A stretch of 36,695 nucleotides of DNA, taken from Clostridia bacterium (GTDB lineage Bacteria > Bacillota > Clostridia > Christensenellales > CAG-138). A model generated the notes under the pieces. It was given only the letters and a program-made list of their open reading frames with translations, ran no database searches and had not been told where the DNA came from. Each line of letters starts with the position of its first letter. Position 1 is the first letter of the stretch. The position numbers and the translations under genes were made by a program. The stretch covers positions 1 to 36,695 of the forward strand of contig JAFYHI010000015.1 in NCBI GenBank assembly GCA_017539215.1, read 5' to 3'. Shown in pieces: positions 1 through 6,369 of the stretch.

Positions 1-168
1 ATCATCCGGGGACTTGAACCCGAGCGCCATTGTGAGGTTCGCCTGAGGATCGAAGTCGATCGCCAGTACCGCATATCCCTGTCTCACAAGTCCGGCACCG
101 AGGTTCACGGTGGTGGAGGTCTTTCCGACACCACCTTTTTGGTTCGCTATTGCGATTACTTTGGTCAT
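1..168 (-). CDS. ParA/Soj-family ATPase, N-terminal fragment (runs off the left edge)
   Basis: The first 56 codons of a ParA/Soj/MinD-type P-loop ATPase are present; the rest lies outside the window. Residues 7-18 hold the deviant Walker A motif [12 protein letters not shown], with the signature lysine before the second glycine pair, and DFDPQANLT follows near residue 40, which is the family's second conserved block. These proteins bind ATP and DNA and work with a ParB partner in chromosome or plasmid segregation. The ATG at 166-168 is preceded by a GGAGG ribosome binding site. The first 40 residues are typical of chromosomal Soj, but whether parB follows cannot be seen. Confidence 0.93.
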   Translation of the reverse strand, partial: MTKVIAIANQKGGVGKTSTTVNLGAGLVRQGYAVLAIDFDPQANLTMALGFKSPDD

Positions 169-846
169 GGTGTGCCTCCATATTAAGTAGATGTTGTTCT
201 TACCTCGTCGGGCCGTCGTCCTCACGCATATCGTATTTCAGATCCCCGCATGCTTGTGCCGAGCCGCTCAATGCTGTGAAGCGTTCAAAGCGGAAGTATC
301 ATTATACTGTTGCCCGAGTTGGCTATTCAGTTGTCAAGCTGCGCGAGGTTCCTCCGAAAAAGTCCCTCTATAGTTCTATGGCAAAAAAAACAGGGGGGTG
401 TAACCCCTGAAAAAAATTTTTGGCAAATATATTTTTCGAATGAATGTTTGGAGACCACATATTGAAATCTTATTGAGTTGGATTATTATGCCCTGGCTTG
501 AGGGGAACAACTCCTCAAAACACACAGTCGAAATGAGTGACAAAATCGCCTGTTCCGGGCCAATTGAGAGCATTTGCGCGGCACGAAAATGAAGTTGAAC
601 GAATAAAAACAGTCGTTCATTATGTGCGGTTAAATGGGCGACATCCTCATTTTGTTGTAAAGAAAATGTGGTAAAATGTGGTACAGCGGCCCAAAAAGTG
701 ATAGTTTTTGCAGTCCGAATCGGGTTTTCAGCAGGCAATTAGAAGAGGATACGAGGGCTTTTTGAAAAAGGAATGTGGTATAAGATCCCAGGGTATTGGG
801 CGTTGAAAAAGCCAATGGATATGCGGGTTTTTAGCACGAAAAAAGA
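169..846. other. Long non-coding stretch between parA and tRNA-Arg
   Basis: No convincing gene was found on either strand. Open frames here lack a ribosome binding site and are of different, AT-rich composition; one minus-strand frame (376-738) runs through the terminator hairpin at 383-409. The stretch also holds an exact tandem decamer, AAAATGTGGT twice, at 663-682. A strong terminator without an assigned gene suggests that a short minus-strand transcript could exist in 410-840, but no clear promoter was found for it. Confidence 0.5.
383..409 (-). terminator. Rho-independent terminator, minus strand
   Basis: Read on the minus strand, CAGGGG (409-404) pairs with CCCCTG (396-391) around a 7-base loop, and eight T follow (390-383). 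No gene recognised upstream of it on this strand before the terminated tRNA. Confidence 0.7.
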
Positions 847-882
847 TAAAAAAAGAGCCCTTCCTTCAGAAAGAAGGAAAGG
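845..882 (-). terminator. Rho-independent terminator after tRNA-Arg
   Basis: On the minus strand GAAGGAA (867-861 complement) pairs with TTCCTTC (879-873 complement) around a short loop, extended with one mismatch to a GC-rich base, and a T-rich tail follows. It lies about 12 bases beyond the tRNA 3' end, as expected for a monocistronic tRNA gene. Confidence 0.8.
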
Positions 883-893
883 CCGTATGTCAG

Positions 894-970
894 TGGCGCG
901 CCCTGAGGGATTCGAACCCCCGACCTTCTGGTCCGTAGCCAAACGCTCTATCCAGCTGAGCCAAGGGCGC
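894..970 (-). tRNA. tRNA-Arg (anticodon ACG)
   Basis: A 77-base cloverleaf reads on the minus strand, with the CCA end encoded. The acceptor stem is GCGCCCT/AGGGCGC, the D arm holds GGCTCAGCTGGATAGAGC, the anticodon stem TTTGG/CCAGA carries the loop CTACGGA (anticodon ACG), and the T arm contains the canonical TTCGAAT loop. The ACG anticodon, edited to ICG by TadA, reads CGU/CGC/CGA arginine codons. It has its own promoter (988-1016) and terminator (845-882). Confidence 0.97.
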
Positions 971-987
971 ATCCTTAATGCTCCAAT

Positions 988-1016
988 ATTATAGAGCAGG
1001 AGGCGGCGGTTGTCAA
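988..1016 (-). promoter_or_regulatory. Consensus sigma-70-type promoter of tRNA-Arg
   Basis: On the minus strand TTGACA (1016-1011) and TATAAT (993-988) are both perfect and are 17 bases apart. Transcription would start around 981, about ten bases before the tRNA 5' end. Confidence 0.93.
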
Positions 1017-1042
1017 GCCTTAAATAAAGTATATTTCGGGGA

Positions 1043-1216
1043 TCATTTGCCGCCGTGGCATTTGCCCGCCATGGGGCATCCGGCACAGCCGTTCCCGCAG
1101 GAGGACTTGCCCTGCTTTTTGTCGCGGGCGAGCACGGCGACGGACCCCGCGATCAGCGCGAGAACGCCTGCGCTGACGACTATCGTAAGCCAGTTTTCCG
1201 CGATCCATTTGAACAT
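1043..1216 (-). CDS. FeoB-associated Cys-rich membrane protein
   Basis: A 57-residue protein begins MFKWIAENW, has one membrane helix (about residues 10-30) and ends in a short Cys-rich tail with CGNGCAGC and a further Cys and His near the C-terminus. Size, topology and Cys pattern fit the small membrane proteins found directly after feoB in many Firmicutes. The four cysteines could handle Fe2+ near the FeoB exit, but no function is proven. The ATG follows a GGAGG site. It is the last gene of the feo operon, about 90 bases after feoB; an inverted repeat lies in that gap. No terminator is seen between it and the tRNA promoter. Confidence 0.88.
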   Translation of the reverse strand: MFKWIAENWLTIVVSAGVLALIAGSVAVLARDKKQGKSSCGNGCAGCPMAGKCHGGK

Positions 1217-1251
1217 ATCGAACGCCTCCTTTTTGTGCGCGTATCTGTAAA

Positions 1252-1293
1252 CGCCCTTCCGAAGCGGACCTTTCAGCCTGCCCCGGAAGGGCG
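1252..1293. repeat. Inverted repeat between feoB and the Cys-rich peptide gene
   Basis: CGCCCTTCCG at 1252-1261 is perfectly repeated in reverse complement (CGGAAGGGCG) at 1284-1293 with a 22-base loop. There is no T-run, so it is not a classical terminator; an mRNA-processing or stability hairpin within the operon is possible. Confidence 0.6.
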
Positions 1294-1309
1294 ACTTCCT
1301 GAAGGGATC

Positions 1310-3820
1310 TTACTTGATTTTTATCTTCTTGTCAAGGGTAGTGGCCTCGCGGTACTTCCTGATGAACAGCATGTAGATCATGAAGCCCAGCACGGCGACC
1401 GCCGCGATAAGGCCGATAACGTTGACGTTCCCGGTGAAGATACCGCCGAACTGGTTTATCATCAGGGCGATCGCGTAGGCGAATACGCACTGGTAGATAA
1501 TGGCGAACCACGTCCACTTGGCGGAGTTCATCTCACGCCTGATCGCGCCGATAGCCGCAAAGCAGGGGGCGCAGAGCAGGTTGAACACCAGGAAGCTGTA
1601 GCCGGTCACACCGGTGAAGGCCTGCGCGATGGCCTGCCAGGTGGTAAGCTCGCCGCTGCCATAGAGTATGCCCATGGTGCCGACGATATTCTCCTTGGCG
1701 ACAAGCCCGGTGAAGGAGGCGACAGCCGCCTGCCAGTTGCCCCAGCCCAGAGGCTTGAATATCCACGCGATGGCTCCGCCGATGGCGGCGAGGATGGAGT
1801 GATCGAGCTGATCCTCGGAGAGCATCTGGAAGGTGCCGTCGACAACTCCGAAGAAGGAGAGGAACCAGACCACGATGGTGGACAGCAGGATTATCGTACC
1901 GGCCTTTTTAATGAAGGACCAGCCGCGCTCCCACATGGAACGGAGCACGTTCGAAAGGGTGGTCCAATGGTACGCGGGCAGCTCCATAACGAAGGGAGCG
2001 GGTTCGCCGGCGAACATCTTGGTCTTTTTCAGCATTATGCCGGAGATGATTATCGCAGCCATGCCGATGAAGTAAGCGGATACCGACACCAGCACGTTGC
2101 CGCCGAAGAGCGCGCCGGCGATCATGGCGATGAAGGGGAGCTTCGCGCCGCAGGGGATGAACGTGGTGGTCATGATGGTCATGCGGCGGTCGCGCTCGTT
2201 TTCGATGGTGCGCGAGGCCATAACGCCGGGGATGCCGCAGCCCGTGCCTATGAGCATGGGTATGAAGGACTTGCCGGAGAGACCGAACCTGCGGAAGATA
2301 CGGTCAAGCACGAATGCGATACGGGCCATGTAGCCGCAGGCCTCAAGGAAGGCGAGCAGCAGGAACAGCACGAGCATCTGGGGAACGAAGCCCAGTACAG
2401 CGCCGACGCCCGCCACGATACCGTCCTGAATGAGGCTGTAAAGCCAGTCGGGAACACGGGAATTGCCCTCGGAGTCAAGCAGGAGCCTGTCGATAAGGAC
2501 GGGCACGCCGGGTACCCACACGCCGTCCTCGGCGGGGTCGGGCTCGTCAAAGCCCTTCTCCTCAAGGTATTTGACGGCGTCCTTAAAGCTCATGCCCACT
2601 ACCTCGTCCTCGTTGGCGCCCTCGGGCACCTCGTCGAAGTAGACGGCCTTCTCGATGGTTTCAAGGGTCTCCTCGTCCTCCACTGTCACGGTGGCGGTGC
2701 CGCTGCCCTGAACGGCCTTTATCTCTGCAAGGGCGGCCTCGGGGTCAAAGTCCTCGGCCTCGGTATCAAGCTCATAGAAGGCGGAAACGGCGTTCATGGC
2801 GTCCTCATACTCGCCTGCCTTTTCCTCATACGCCTTGGAGCCAATGCCTAAAAGATGCCAGCCGTCGCCGAACAGGCCGTCGTTTGCCCAGTCGGTCAGC
2901 TTGGTGCCGGGGGCATCGGGAGCCATGGCGATGAAGTACACAAGGAACATGACCAGCGCGAATATCGGCAGACCCAGCCAGCGGTTGGTGACTATCTTGT
3001 CGATCTTGTCGGAGGTCGACATGCGCGAGTTGTTCTTCTTTTTATAGCAGGACTTGCAGATGTCCGCGATGTAAACGTAACGCTCGTTGGTGATGATGGA
3101 CTCGGCGTCGTCGTCCAGCTCCTGCTCCGCGGCGGCAATGTCCTTTTCGATATGGGCAAGCGTGTCGGCGGGGATGTTCAGGCGCGCAAGCACCTTGTCG
3201 TCGCGCTCAAACACCTTTATCGCGTACCAGCGCTGCTGCTCCTCGGGCATACCGTGCACCGCGGCCTCCTCAATGTGGGCAAGGGCGTGCTCCACCGGGC
3301 CGGAGAAGGTGTGCAGGGGGATCGTCTTTGCGCCCTTTGCGGCCTCTACCGCGGCAGCGGCGGCCTCGTCTATGCCGGTGCCCTTCAGCGCGGAGATCTC
3401 GACAATCGTGCAGCCTATCCTGCGCGAAAGCTCGGGTATGTTGATCTTGTCGCCGTTCTTGCGGACTACGTCCATCATGTTTACGGCGACCACTACGGGT
3501 ATGCCCAGCTCGGTAAGCTGAGTGGTCAGGTACGGGTTCCTTTCAAGGTTGGTGCCGTCAACTATGTTCAGCACCGCGTCGGGACGCTCGTCGATAAGGT
3601 AGTTCCTGGCGATGACCTCTTCGGGGGTGTAGGGGGAGAGCGAATAAATGCCGGGCAGGTCTGTCACGGTAACGCCGTCGAACTTTTTGAGCTTGCCTTC
3701 CTTCTTCTCCACCGTAACGCCGGGCCAGTTGCCTACGAACTGGTTGGAGCCGGTCAATGCGTTGAACAGGGTGGTCTTACCGCTGTTCGGGTTGCCGGCC
3801 AGGGCAATGCGAATATCCAT
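1310..3820 (-). CDS. feoB: Ferrous iron transporter FeoB
   Basis: An 836-residue FeoB, the GTP-dependent Fe2+ importer of the cytoplasmic membrane. The N-terminal G domain shows G1 GNPNSGKT (residues 9-16), G3 DLPG (54-57) and G4 NMMD (114-117), followed by a helical GDI-like region and then the membrane domain. The Gate motifs with conserved Cys (GTGCGIPGVMASR, PCGAKLP) are present. Between the first membrane helix (about 282-298) and the next, residues about 325-440 form an acidic, soluble insertion that common FeoB proteins such as the E. coli one lack. The gene follows two feoA genes; its start (AGGAAAGG ribosome site) sits just after a copy of the operon's operator palindrome, suggesting iron control. 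Confidence 0.98.
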   Translation of the reverse strand: MDIRIALAGNPNSGKTTLFNALTGSNQFVGNWPGVTVEKKEGKLKKFDGVTVTDLPGIYSLSPYTPEEVIARNYLIDERPDAVLNIVDGTNLERNPYLTTQLTELGIPVVVAVNMMDVVRKNGDKINIPELSRRIGCTIVEISALKGTGIDEAAAAAVEAAKGAKTIPLHTFSGPVEHALAHIEEAAVHGMPEEQQRWYAIKVFERDDKVLARLNIPADTLAHIEKDIAAAEQELDDDAESIITNERYVYIADICKSCYKKKNNSRMSTSDKIDKIVTNRWLGLPIFALVMFLVYFIAMAPDAPGTKLTDWANDGLFGDGWHLLGIGSKAYEEKAGEYEDAMNAVSAFYELDTEAEDFDPEAALAEIKAVQGSGTATVTVEDEETLETIEKAVYFDEVPEGANEDEVVGMSFKDAVKYLEEKGFDEPDPAEDGVWVPGVPVLIDRLLLDSEGNSRVPDWLYSLIQDGIVAGVGAVLGFVPQMLVLFLLLAFLEACGYMARIAFVLDRIFRRFGLSGKSFIPMLIGTGCGIPGVMASRTIENERDRRMTIMTTTFIPCGAKLPFIAMIAGALFGGNVLVSVSAYFIGMAAIIISGIMLKKTKMFAGEPAPFVMELPAYHWTTLSNVLRSMWERGWSFIKKAGTIILLSTIVVWFLSFFGVVDGTFQMLSEDQLDHSILAAIGGAIAWIFKPLGWGNWQAAVASFTGLVAKENIVGTMGILYGSGELTTWQAIAQAFTGVTGYSFLVFNLLCAPCFAAIGAIRREMNSAKWTWFAIIYQCVFAYAIALMINQFGGIFTGNVNVIGLIAAVAVLGFMIYMLFIRKYREATTLDKKIKIK

Positions 3821-3835
3821 GTTTCTTCCTTTCCT

Positions 3836-3851
3836 GTTAGCAAAAGCTAAC
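3836..3851. promoter_or_regulatory. Third copy of the feo operator palindrome, upstream of feoB
   Basis: GTTAGCAAAAGCTAAC is a perfect 6-4-6 palindrome with the same architecture as the two sites at the feoA promoter. It lies 16 bases before the feoB start codon, just after an attenuator-like hairpin. No good promoter was found next to it, so it may act as a roadblock, serve a weak internal promoter, or form an RNA hairpin. Confidence 0.7.
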
Positions 3852-3862
3852 TCATAGTTCTG

Positions 3863-3891
3863 AAAAAAAGCGCTTTGGGGCTTTGCCCCGC
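3863..3891 (-). terminator. Attenuator-like hairpin between feoA and feoB
   Basis: On the minus strand GCGGGGC...GCCCC...CGC forms a hairpin with a small bulge, directly followed by seven T. It could terminate part of the feoA transcripts before feoB. Confidence 0.55.
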
Positions 3892-3897
3892 AGGGCC

Positions 3898-4119
3898 TTA
3901 TTTGACCTCTATCATCTCGGCGTCCGCCTTGCGGATGGAGAGCTCATAACCCCTGACGTTCACCTCTATGGGGTCGCCAAGAGGGGCAACCTTGCGAACG
4001 AACACCTCAACGCCGCGGGTTATGCCCATGTCCATGATCCTGCGCCTTACAGCGCCCTCGCCGTGCAGCTTGACCACAACAGCGGTTTGGCCTATGGCGA
4101 CTTCCTTCAATGTTTTCAT
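3898..4119 (-). CDS. feoA: FeoA-domain protein (second copy)
   Basis: A 73-residue SH3-like FeoA protein. It has the family pattern: a hydrophobic start (residues 3-20), RRRIMDMGITRG at about 25-36, and the closing segment RGYELSIRKADAEMIEV. FeoA is a small cytosolic partner of FeoB and is needed for its activity in several bacteria. It starts at an ATG behind AAAGGAGG. It is the second of two adjacent feoA genes and lies 77 bases before feoB, separated from it by an attenuator-like hairpin and an operator copy. Confidence 0.95.
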   Translation of the reverse strand: MKTLKEVAIGQTAVVVKLHGEGAVRRRIMDMGITRGVEVFVRKVAPLGDPIEVNVRGYELSIRKADAEMIEVK

Positions 4120-4149
4120 ATTTCGGATCCTCCTTTGATGATGGATTTG

Positions 4150-4359
4150 TCAGACCATTATCCTGCGGGCAAGCTCGTTTGAAAGCGCCACGCGCGATTC
4201 CTTGACCTTGACGATTATGTTGCCGCCAAGCTCGGTAATGATGTTGATACTTTCGCCGACGGTAAAGCCCATGTCCTCAAGATGCTTCTTGACGTCGGGA
4301 GTGCCGCCCACTTTTCTAATGATGAGTTCCTCACCGGCGTCAGCCAGATTCAACGGCAT
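4150..4359 (-). CDS. feoA: FeoA-domain protein (first copy)
   Basis: A 69-residue FeoA homologue, first gene of the feo operon. The motif HLEDMGFTVGE (about 27-37) and the ending ALSNELARRIMV match the FeoA fold. I chose the ATG giving MPLNLADAG, because the frame's earlier ATG lies upstream of the AAGGAGGAG ribosome site, which fits the chosen start. It differs clearly from the second feoA, so the two are old paralogues rather than a recent duplication. Double feoA genes are common in Clostridia. A GGGGC/GCCCC hairpin lies in its 5' leader (4381-4398). Confidence 0.93.
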   Translation of the reverse strand: MPLNLADAGEELIIRKVGGTPDVKKHLEDMGFTVGESINIITELGGNIIVKVKESRVALSNELARRIMV

Positions 4360-4403
4360 CACAGCACACTCCTCCTTTTGCACGGGGCGAAGCCCCTGAT
4401 TCG

Positions 4404-4419
4404 GTTAGCAACACCTAAC
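4404..4419. promoter_or_regulatory. feo operator 1 (over the transcription start)
   Basis: GTTAGCAACACCTAAC, a 6-4-6 palindrome with one imperfect pair, begins 7 bases downstream of the -10 box. The outer bases extend the symmetry (GGTTAG...CTAACC), giving a pattern like DtxR/IdeR-family sites. Confidence 0.8.
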
Positions 4420-4426
4420 CATACTC

Positions 4427-4455
4427 ATTATAGTTACCCTCAGCTAACTTGTCAA
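4427..4455 (-). promoter_or_regulatory. Promoter of the feo operon
   Basis: TTGACA (4455-4450) and TATAAT (4432-4427) are perfect and 17 bases apart. Its strength, with an operator filling the spacer and another at the start site, is the layout of a strong promoter that is repressed when iron is ample. Confidence 0.93.
4433..4448. promoter_or_regulatory. feo operator 2 (inside the promoter spacer)
   Basis: GTTACCCTCAGCTAAC, again 6-4-6 with one imperfect pair, lies exactly between the -10 and -35 boxes. Its centre is 29 bases from that of operator 1. Confidence 0.75.
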
Positions 4456-4519
4456 GGGTTTTTTCGATTATATTTTCGGTTTTTCTTTTGCATTCGGGGC
4501 AAAGAAAGGCCGTCCGTCC

Positions 4520-4548
4520 TTGCAAAGCGCGGCGCAAAGTGATATTAT
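4520..4548 (+). promoter_or_regulatory. Promoter of the DtxR/MntR-family regulator
   Basis: TTGCAA (4520-4525) and TATTAT (4543-4548) are 17 bases apart, about 30 bases before the regulator start codon. No copy of the feo palindrome overlaps it, so the regulator may not be autoregulated through that site. Confidence 0.75.
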
Positions 4549-4579
4549 AAACCAACAAACCCGAAAGGACCCAAGACCA

Positions 4580-4969
4580 ATGGCATTGCAGGAATCGGGC
4601 GAGATGTATCTCGAAACCATCTTAATACTGTCGCACGAGCTGGAGCGTGTGCGTTCGATAGACATTGCGGAGCATATGGGCTACTCAAAGCCCTCGGTCA
4701 GCCGTGCCGTCGGCCTGTTAAAGGAGAGCGGGCATATCACCGTGGACGGGCTCGGAGCCATCACGCTCACTCCCTCGGGCCAGAAAAGGGCCGAGACCAT
4801 TTACGAACGGCACACCATTCTGACGCAGGTGCTGCGCATGCTCGGCGTGGACGAGAAGACCGCGGCGGACGACGCCTGCAAGATAGAGCATTACATATCG
4901 GAGGCGTCGTTTGAGGCGATCAAAAAACACCTGCGCGAATGCGGACAGATCGGCGGCGACGGTGAATAA
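4580..4969 (+). CDS. DtxR/MntR-family metal-dependent transcriptional regulator
   Basis: A 129-residue protein with an N-terminal winged helix (about 1-65; recognition region GYSKPSVSRAVGLLKESG) and a helical dimerisation/metal domain, without the C-terminal SH3-like domain of DtxR. Candidate metal ligands are Met9, His78, Cys100, Glu103 and His104. The C-x-x-E-H pattern matches the iron-responsive DtxR/IdeR site, where manganese-type MntR has Glu in place of Cys, so iron sensing is the better guess. It is divergent to the feo operon, whose promoter carries matching palindromes, and probably represses it when Fe2+ is bound. I chose the ATG at 4580, after GAAAGGA. Confidence 0.92.
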   Translation: MALQESGEMYLETILILSHELERVRSIDIAEHMGYSKPSVSRAVGLLKESGHITVDGLGAITLTPSGQKRAETIYERHTILTQVLRMLGVDEKTAADDACKIEHYISEASFEAIKKHLRECGQIGGDGE

Positions 4970-5897
4970 TACGGGCAAAAAACTTCGATGCGCGGGCCTG
5001 CTGCTTGCCGTGCTTTCTGCGCTGGGCGCGTTTTGCGGCTGCAGCGCGGGCGGGGCGTTCTCTGCTCAAACGGTGGAGATAGAGCCGCATGCGTATCTCA
5101 CAGCCCTTCCGGAGGTGACCTGTGTGCCCGAACCCACCGACGAGCCCACGGGCAGTCAGGGGTACGGCTTTGAGACCCCGGAGCCCTCGCTTGCGCCTGA
5201 GACCACGCAGGGACCGTCGGATGATGAAAGCCTCGTGCTTTCGGGCGGGGTCTATCCGCTCTTTGACGGGCAGCCGCTTACGCGTGAGTGGGCGGGGGAG
5301 AGCTTTGACGTTGACGGCGACGGGGCCAAGGAGACGATATCCGTTTCGGAATACGACGGCGGCGACACTCTGATGATAGACGGCGAGCCGTTCATGGACG
5401 GCGGGCTTCGCGTAAGCCTCGTTTCGTTCGACGGGCGGACGATGCTCTTCTGCGCACAGAAGCCGGGCGACGATACCCTGCGCTTCTTTTACCCCGATGA
5501 GGAGGGCAACCTTTACTGCCGCCTGTTCGGGTTTGCGCGCGGCGTTACTGCCGAGGCGCTTGCCGCGCTCCCCACGCATGAGGAAAGGGTGCGTGCAGGG
5601 CTTGATATAATGCTGCACAACCCGCAGATGTATTCCGCGGTGGATGGCGGCTTCCGTACCGTTGAGCTTGATATGGACGGCGACGGCTTGGCCGACCGCA
5701 TAGTGTTCGACGGCACCCGTCTGAAGATAAACGGGTTTGAAAACAGGCAGATACTCTCCGCCACTATGCCCCGCTTTGCGTACGACGCGGCTCGCGGCAG
5801 CATCGTGCTGACGGGCTCCGCGGGGGATTACTCGCTTATCCTGCGCCTTGAAAACGGCATGCTGAAAGAGGAGATAAGCTACGCGCAGCTCCTGTGA
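4962..5897 (+). CDS. Putative lipoprotein with acidic DGDG repeats
   Basis: A 311-residue exported protein of unknown function. The start is a GTG that overlaps the end of the regulator by 8 bases; there is no better start in frame. A basic, hydrophobic signal sequence (about 5-27) ends in FCGCSAGG, a plausible lipobox. A Pro/Thr/Glu-rich linker follows (about 45-85). Two Ca2+-loop-like stretches, VDGDGAKETISV and DMDGDGLADRIVF, resemble FG-GAP/VCBS-type repeats. It shares a transcript with the metal regulator and ends at a clear terminator, but nothing links it directly to iron. Confidence 0.75.
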   Translation: MNNTGKKLRCAGLLLAVLSALGAFCGCSAGGAFSAQTVEIEPHAYLTALPEVTCVPEPTDEPTGSQGYGFETPEPSLAPETTQGPSDDESLVLSGGVYPLFDGQPLTREWAGESFDVDGDGAKETISVSEYDGGDTLMIDGEPFMDGGLRVSLVSFDGRTMLFCAQKPGDDTLRFFYPDEEGNLYCRLFGFARGVTAEALAALPTHEERVRAGLDIMLHNPQMYSAVDGGFRTVELDMDGDGLADRIVFDGTRLKINGFENRQILSATMPRFAYDAARGSIVLTGSAGDYSLILRLENGMLKEEISYAQLL

Positions 5898-5909
5898 CGG
5901 AACTTTTTA

Positions 5910-5940
5910 ACGCCGACCGTGAGGCCGGCGTATTTTTTTC
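5910..5940 (+). terminator. Rho-independent terminator after the lipoprotein gene
   Basis: ACGCCG...CGGCGT pair around a short GC stem and GTGA loop, followed by A and seven T at 5933-5939. Confidence 0.85.
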
Positions 5941-5969
5941 TTGACAAATGAACTCTAACGTGTTAGAGT
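5941..5969 (+). promoter_or_regulatory. Promoter of blaI-blaR1
   Basis: TTGACA (5941-5946) is 17 bases before TAGAGT (5964-5969), a 4/6 match to the -10 consensus that lies inside the first operator. Binding of the repressor there would hide the -10 box. Confidence 0.7.
5953..5968. promoter_or_regulatory. BlaI operator 1
   Basis: CTCTAACGTGTTAGAG is a perfect 7-2-7 palindrome overlapping the promoter of blaI. BlaI/MecI repressors are known to bind paired palindromes in their own promoter. Confidence 0.85.
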
Positions 5970-5978
5970 AAGCCCGTA

Positions 5979-5994
5979 CTCTAATGCGTTAGAG
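5979..5994. promoter_or_regulatory. BlaI operator 2
   Basis: CTCTAATGCGTTAGAG has the same 7-2-7 layout with one imperfect pair; its centre is 26 bases from that of operator 1, between the promoter and the blaI ribosome site. Confidence 0.83.
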
Positions 5995-6012
5995 CAATCG
6001 GGGAGGAACGGT

Positions 6013-6369
6013 ATGAAGATATTCGAAAGCGAATACCGCTTTATGGAGATACTTTGGGAGCATGAACCCGTCAGATCCGGCGAGCTCGTTAAGCTTGCGG
6101 GCGAAAGGCTGGGGTGGAAGCCCACCACCGCCTACACCGTGATAAAGCGTCTGCAGGAAAGGGGTGCGCTTGAAAACGCCCGTTCCACGGTGCGCTCGCT
6201 CGTCGGGCGGGACGAGGTCAGGACCGCCGAGATAGACGAGCTTGTCGAAAACCGCTTCAAAGGGTCCGTGCCCGCGTTCATAGCCGCCTTTGCAAAGAGC
6301 AGGGTGCTGTCAAGCGGGGAGATAGACGAGCTTCAAAAAATGATCGACGAAATGAGGACGAAGACATGA
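6013..6369 (+). CDS. blaI: BlaI/MecI/CopY-family repressor
   Basis: A 118-residue winged-helix repressor beginning with the typical ESEYRFMEILWEHEPV segment; the recognition region is GWKPTTAYTVIKRLQERGAL. The C-terminal half (about 75-118) is the dimerisation region that the partner protease cleaves in this family. It starts with ATG behind GGGGAGGAA, overlaps blaR1 by 4 bases and sits behind two matching operators, so it almost certainly represses its own operon. No beta-lactamase gene is next to it; like many clostridial pairs it may sense wall stress. Confidence 0.93.
   Translation: MKIFESEYRFMEILWEHEPVRSGELVKLAGERLGWKPTTAYTVIKRLQERGALENARSTVRSLVGRDEVRTAEIDELVENRFKGSVPAFIAAFAKSRVLSSGEIDELQKMIDEMRTKT

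Noticed and set aside
301..337. Possible parA promoter on the minus strand: TTGACA at 337-332 and TATAAT at 306-301.
   Set aside because: The boxes are 25 bases apart, too far for a sigma-70 promoter, and nothing resembling a -35 box lies 17 bases before the TATAAT.
376..738. A 120-codon minus-strand open frame in the parA-tRNA gap.
   Set aside because: It runs through a terminator hairpin, has no ribosome binding site and does not look like any family.
1055..2851. A 598-codon plus-strand open frame opposite feoB.
   Set aside because: It is a low-complexity shadow of feoB, caused by strong third-position GC; the other long frames opposite high-GC genes were rejected for the same reason.
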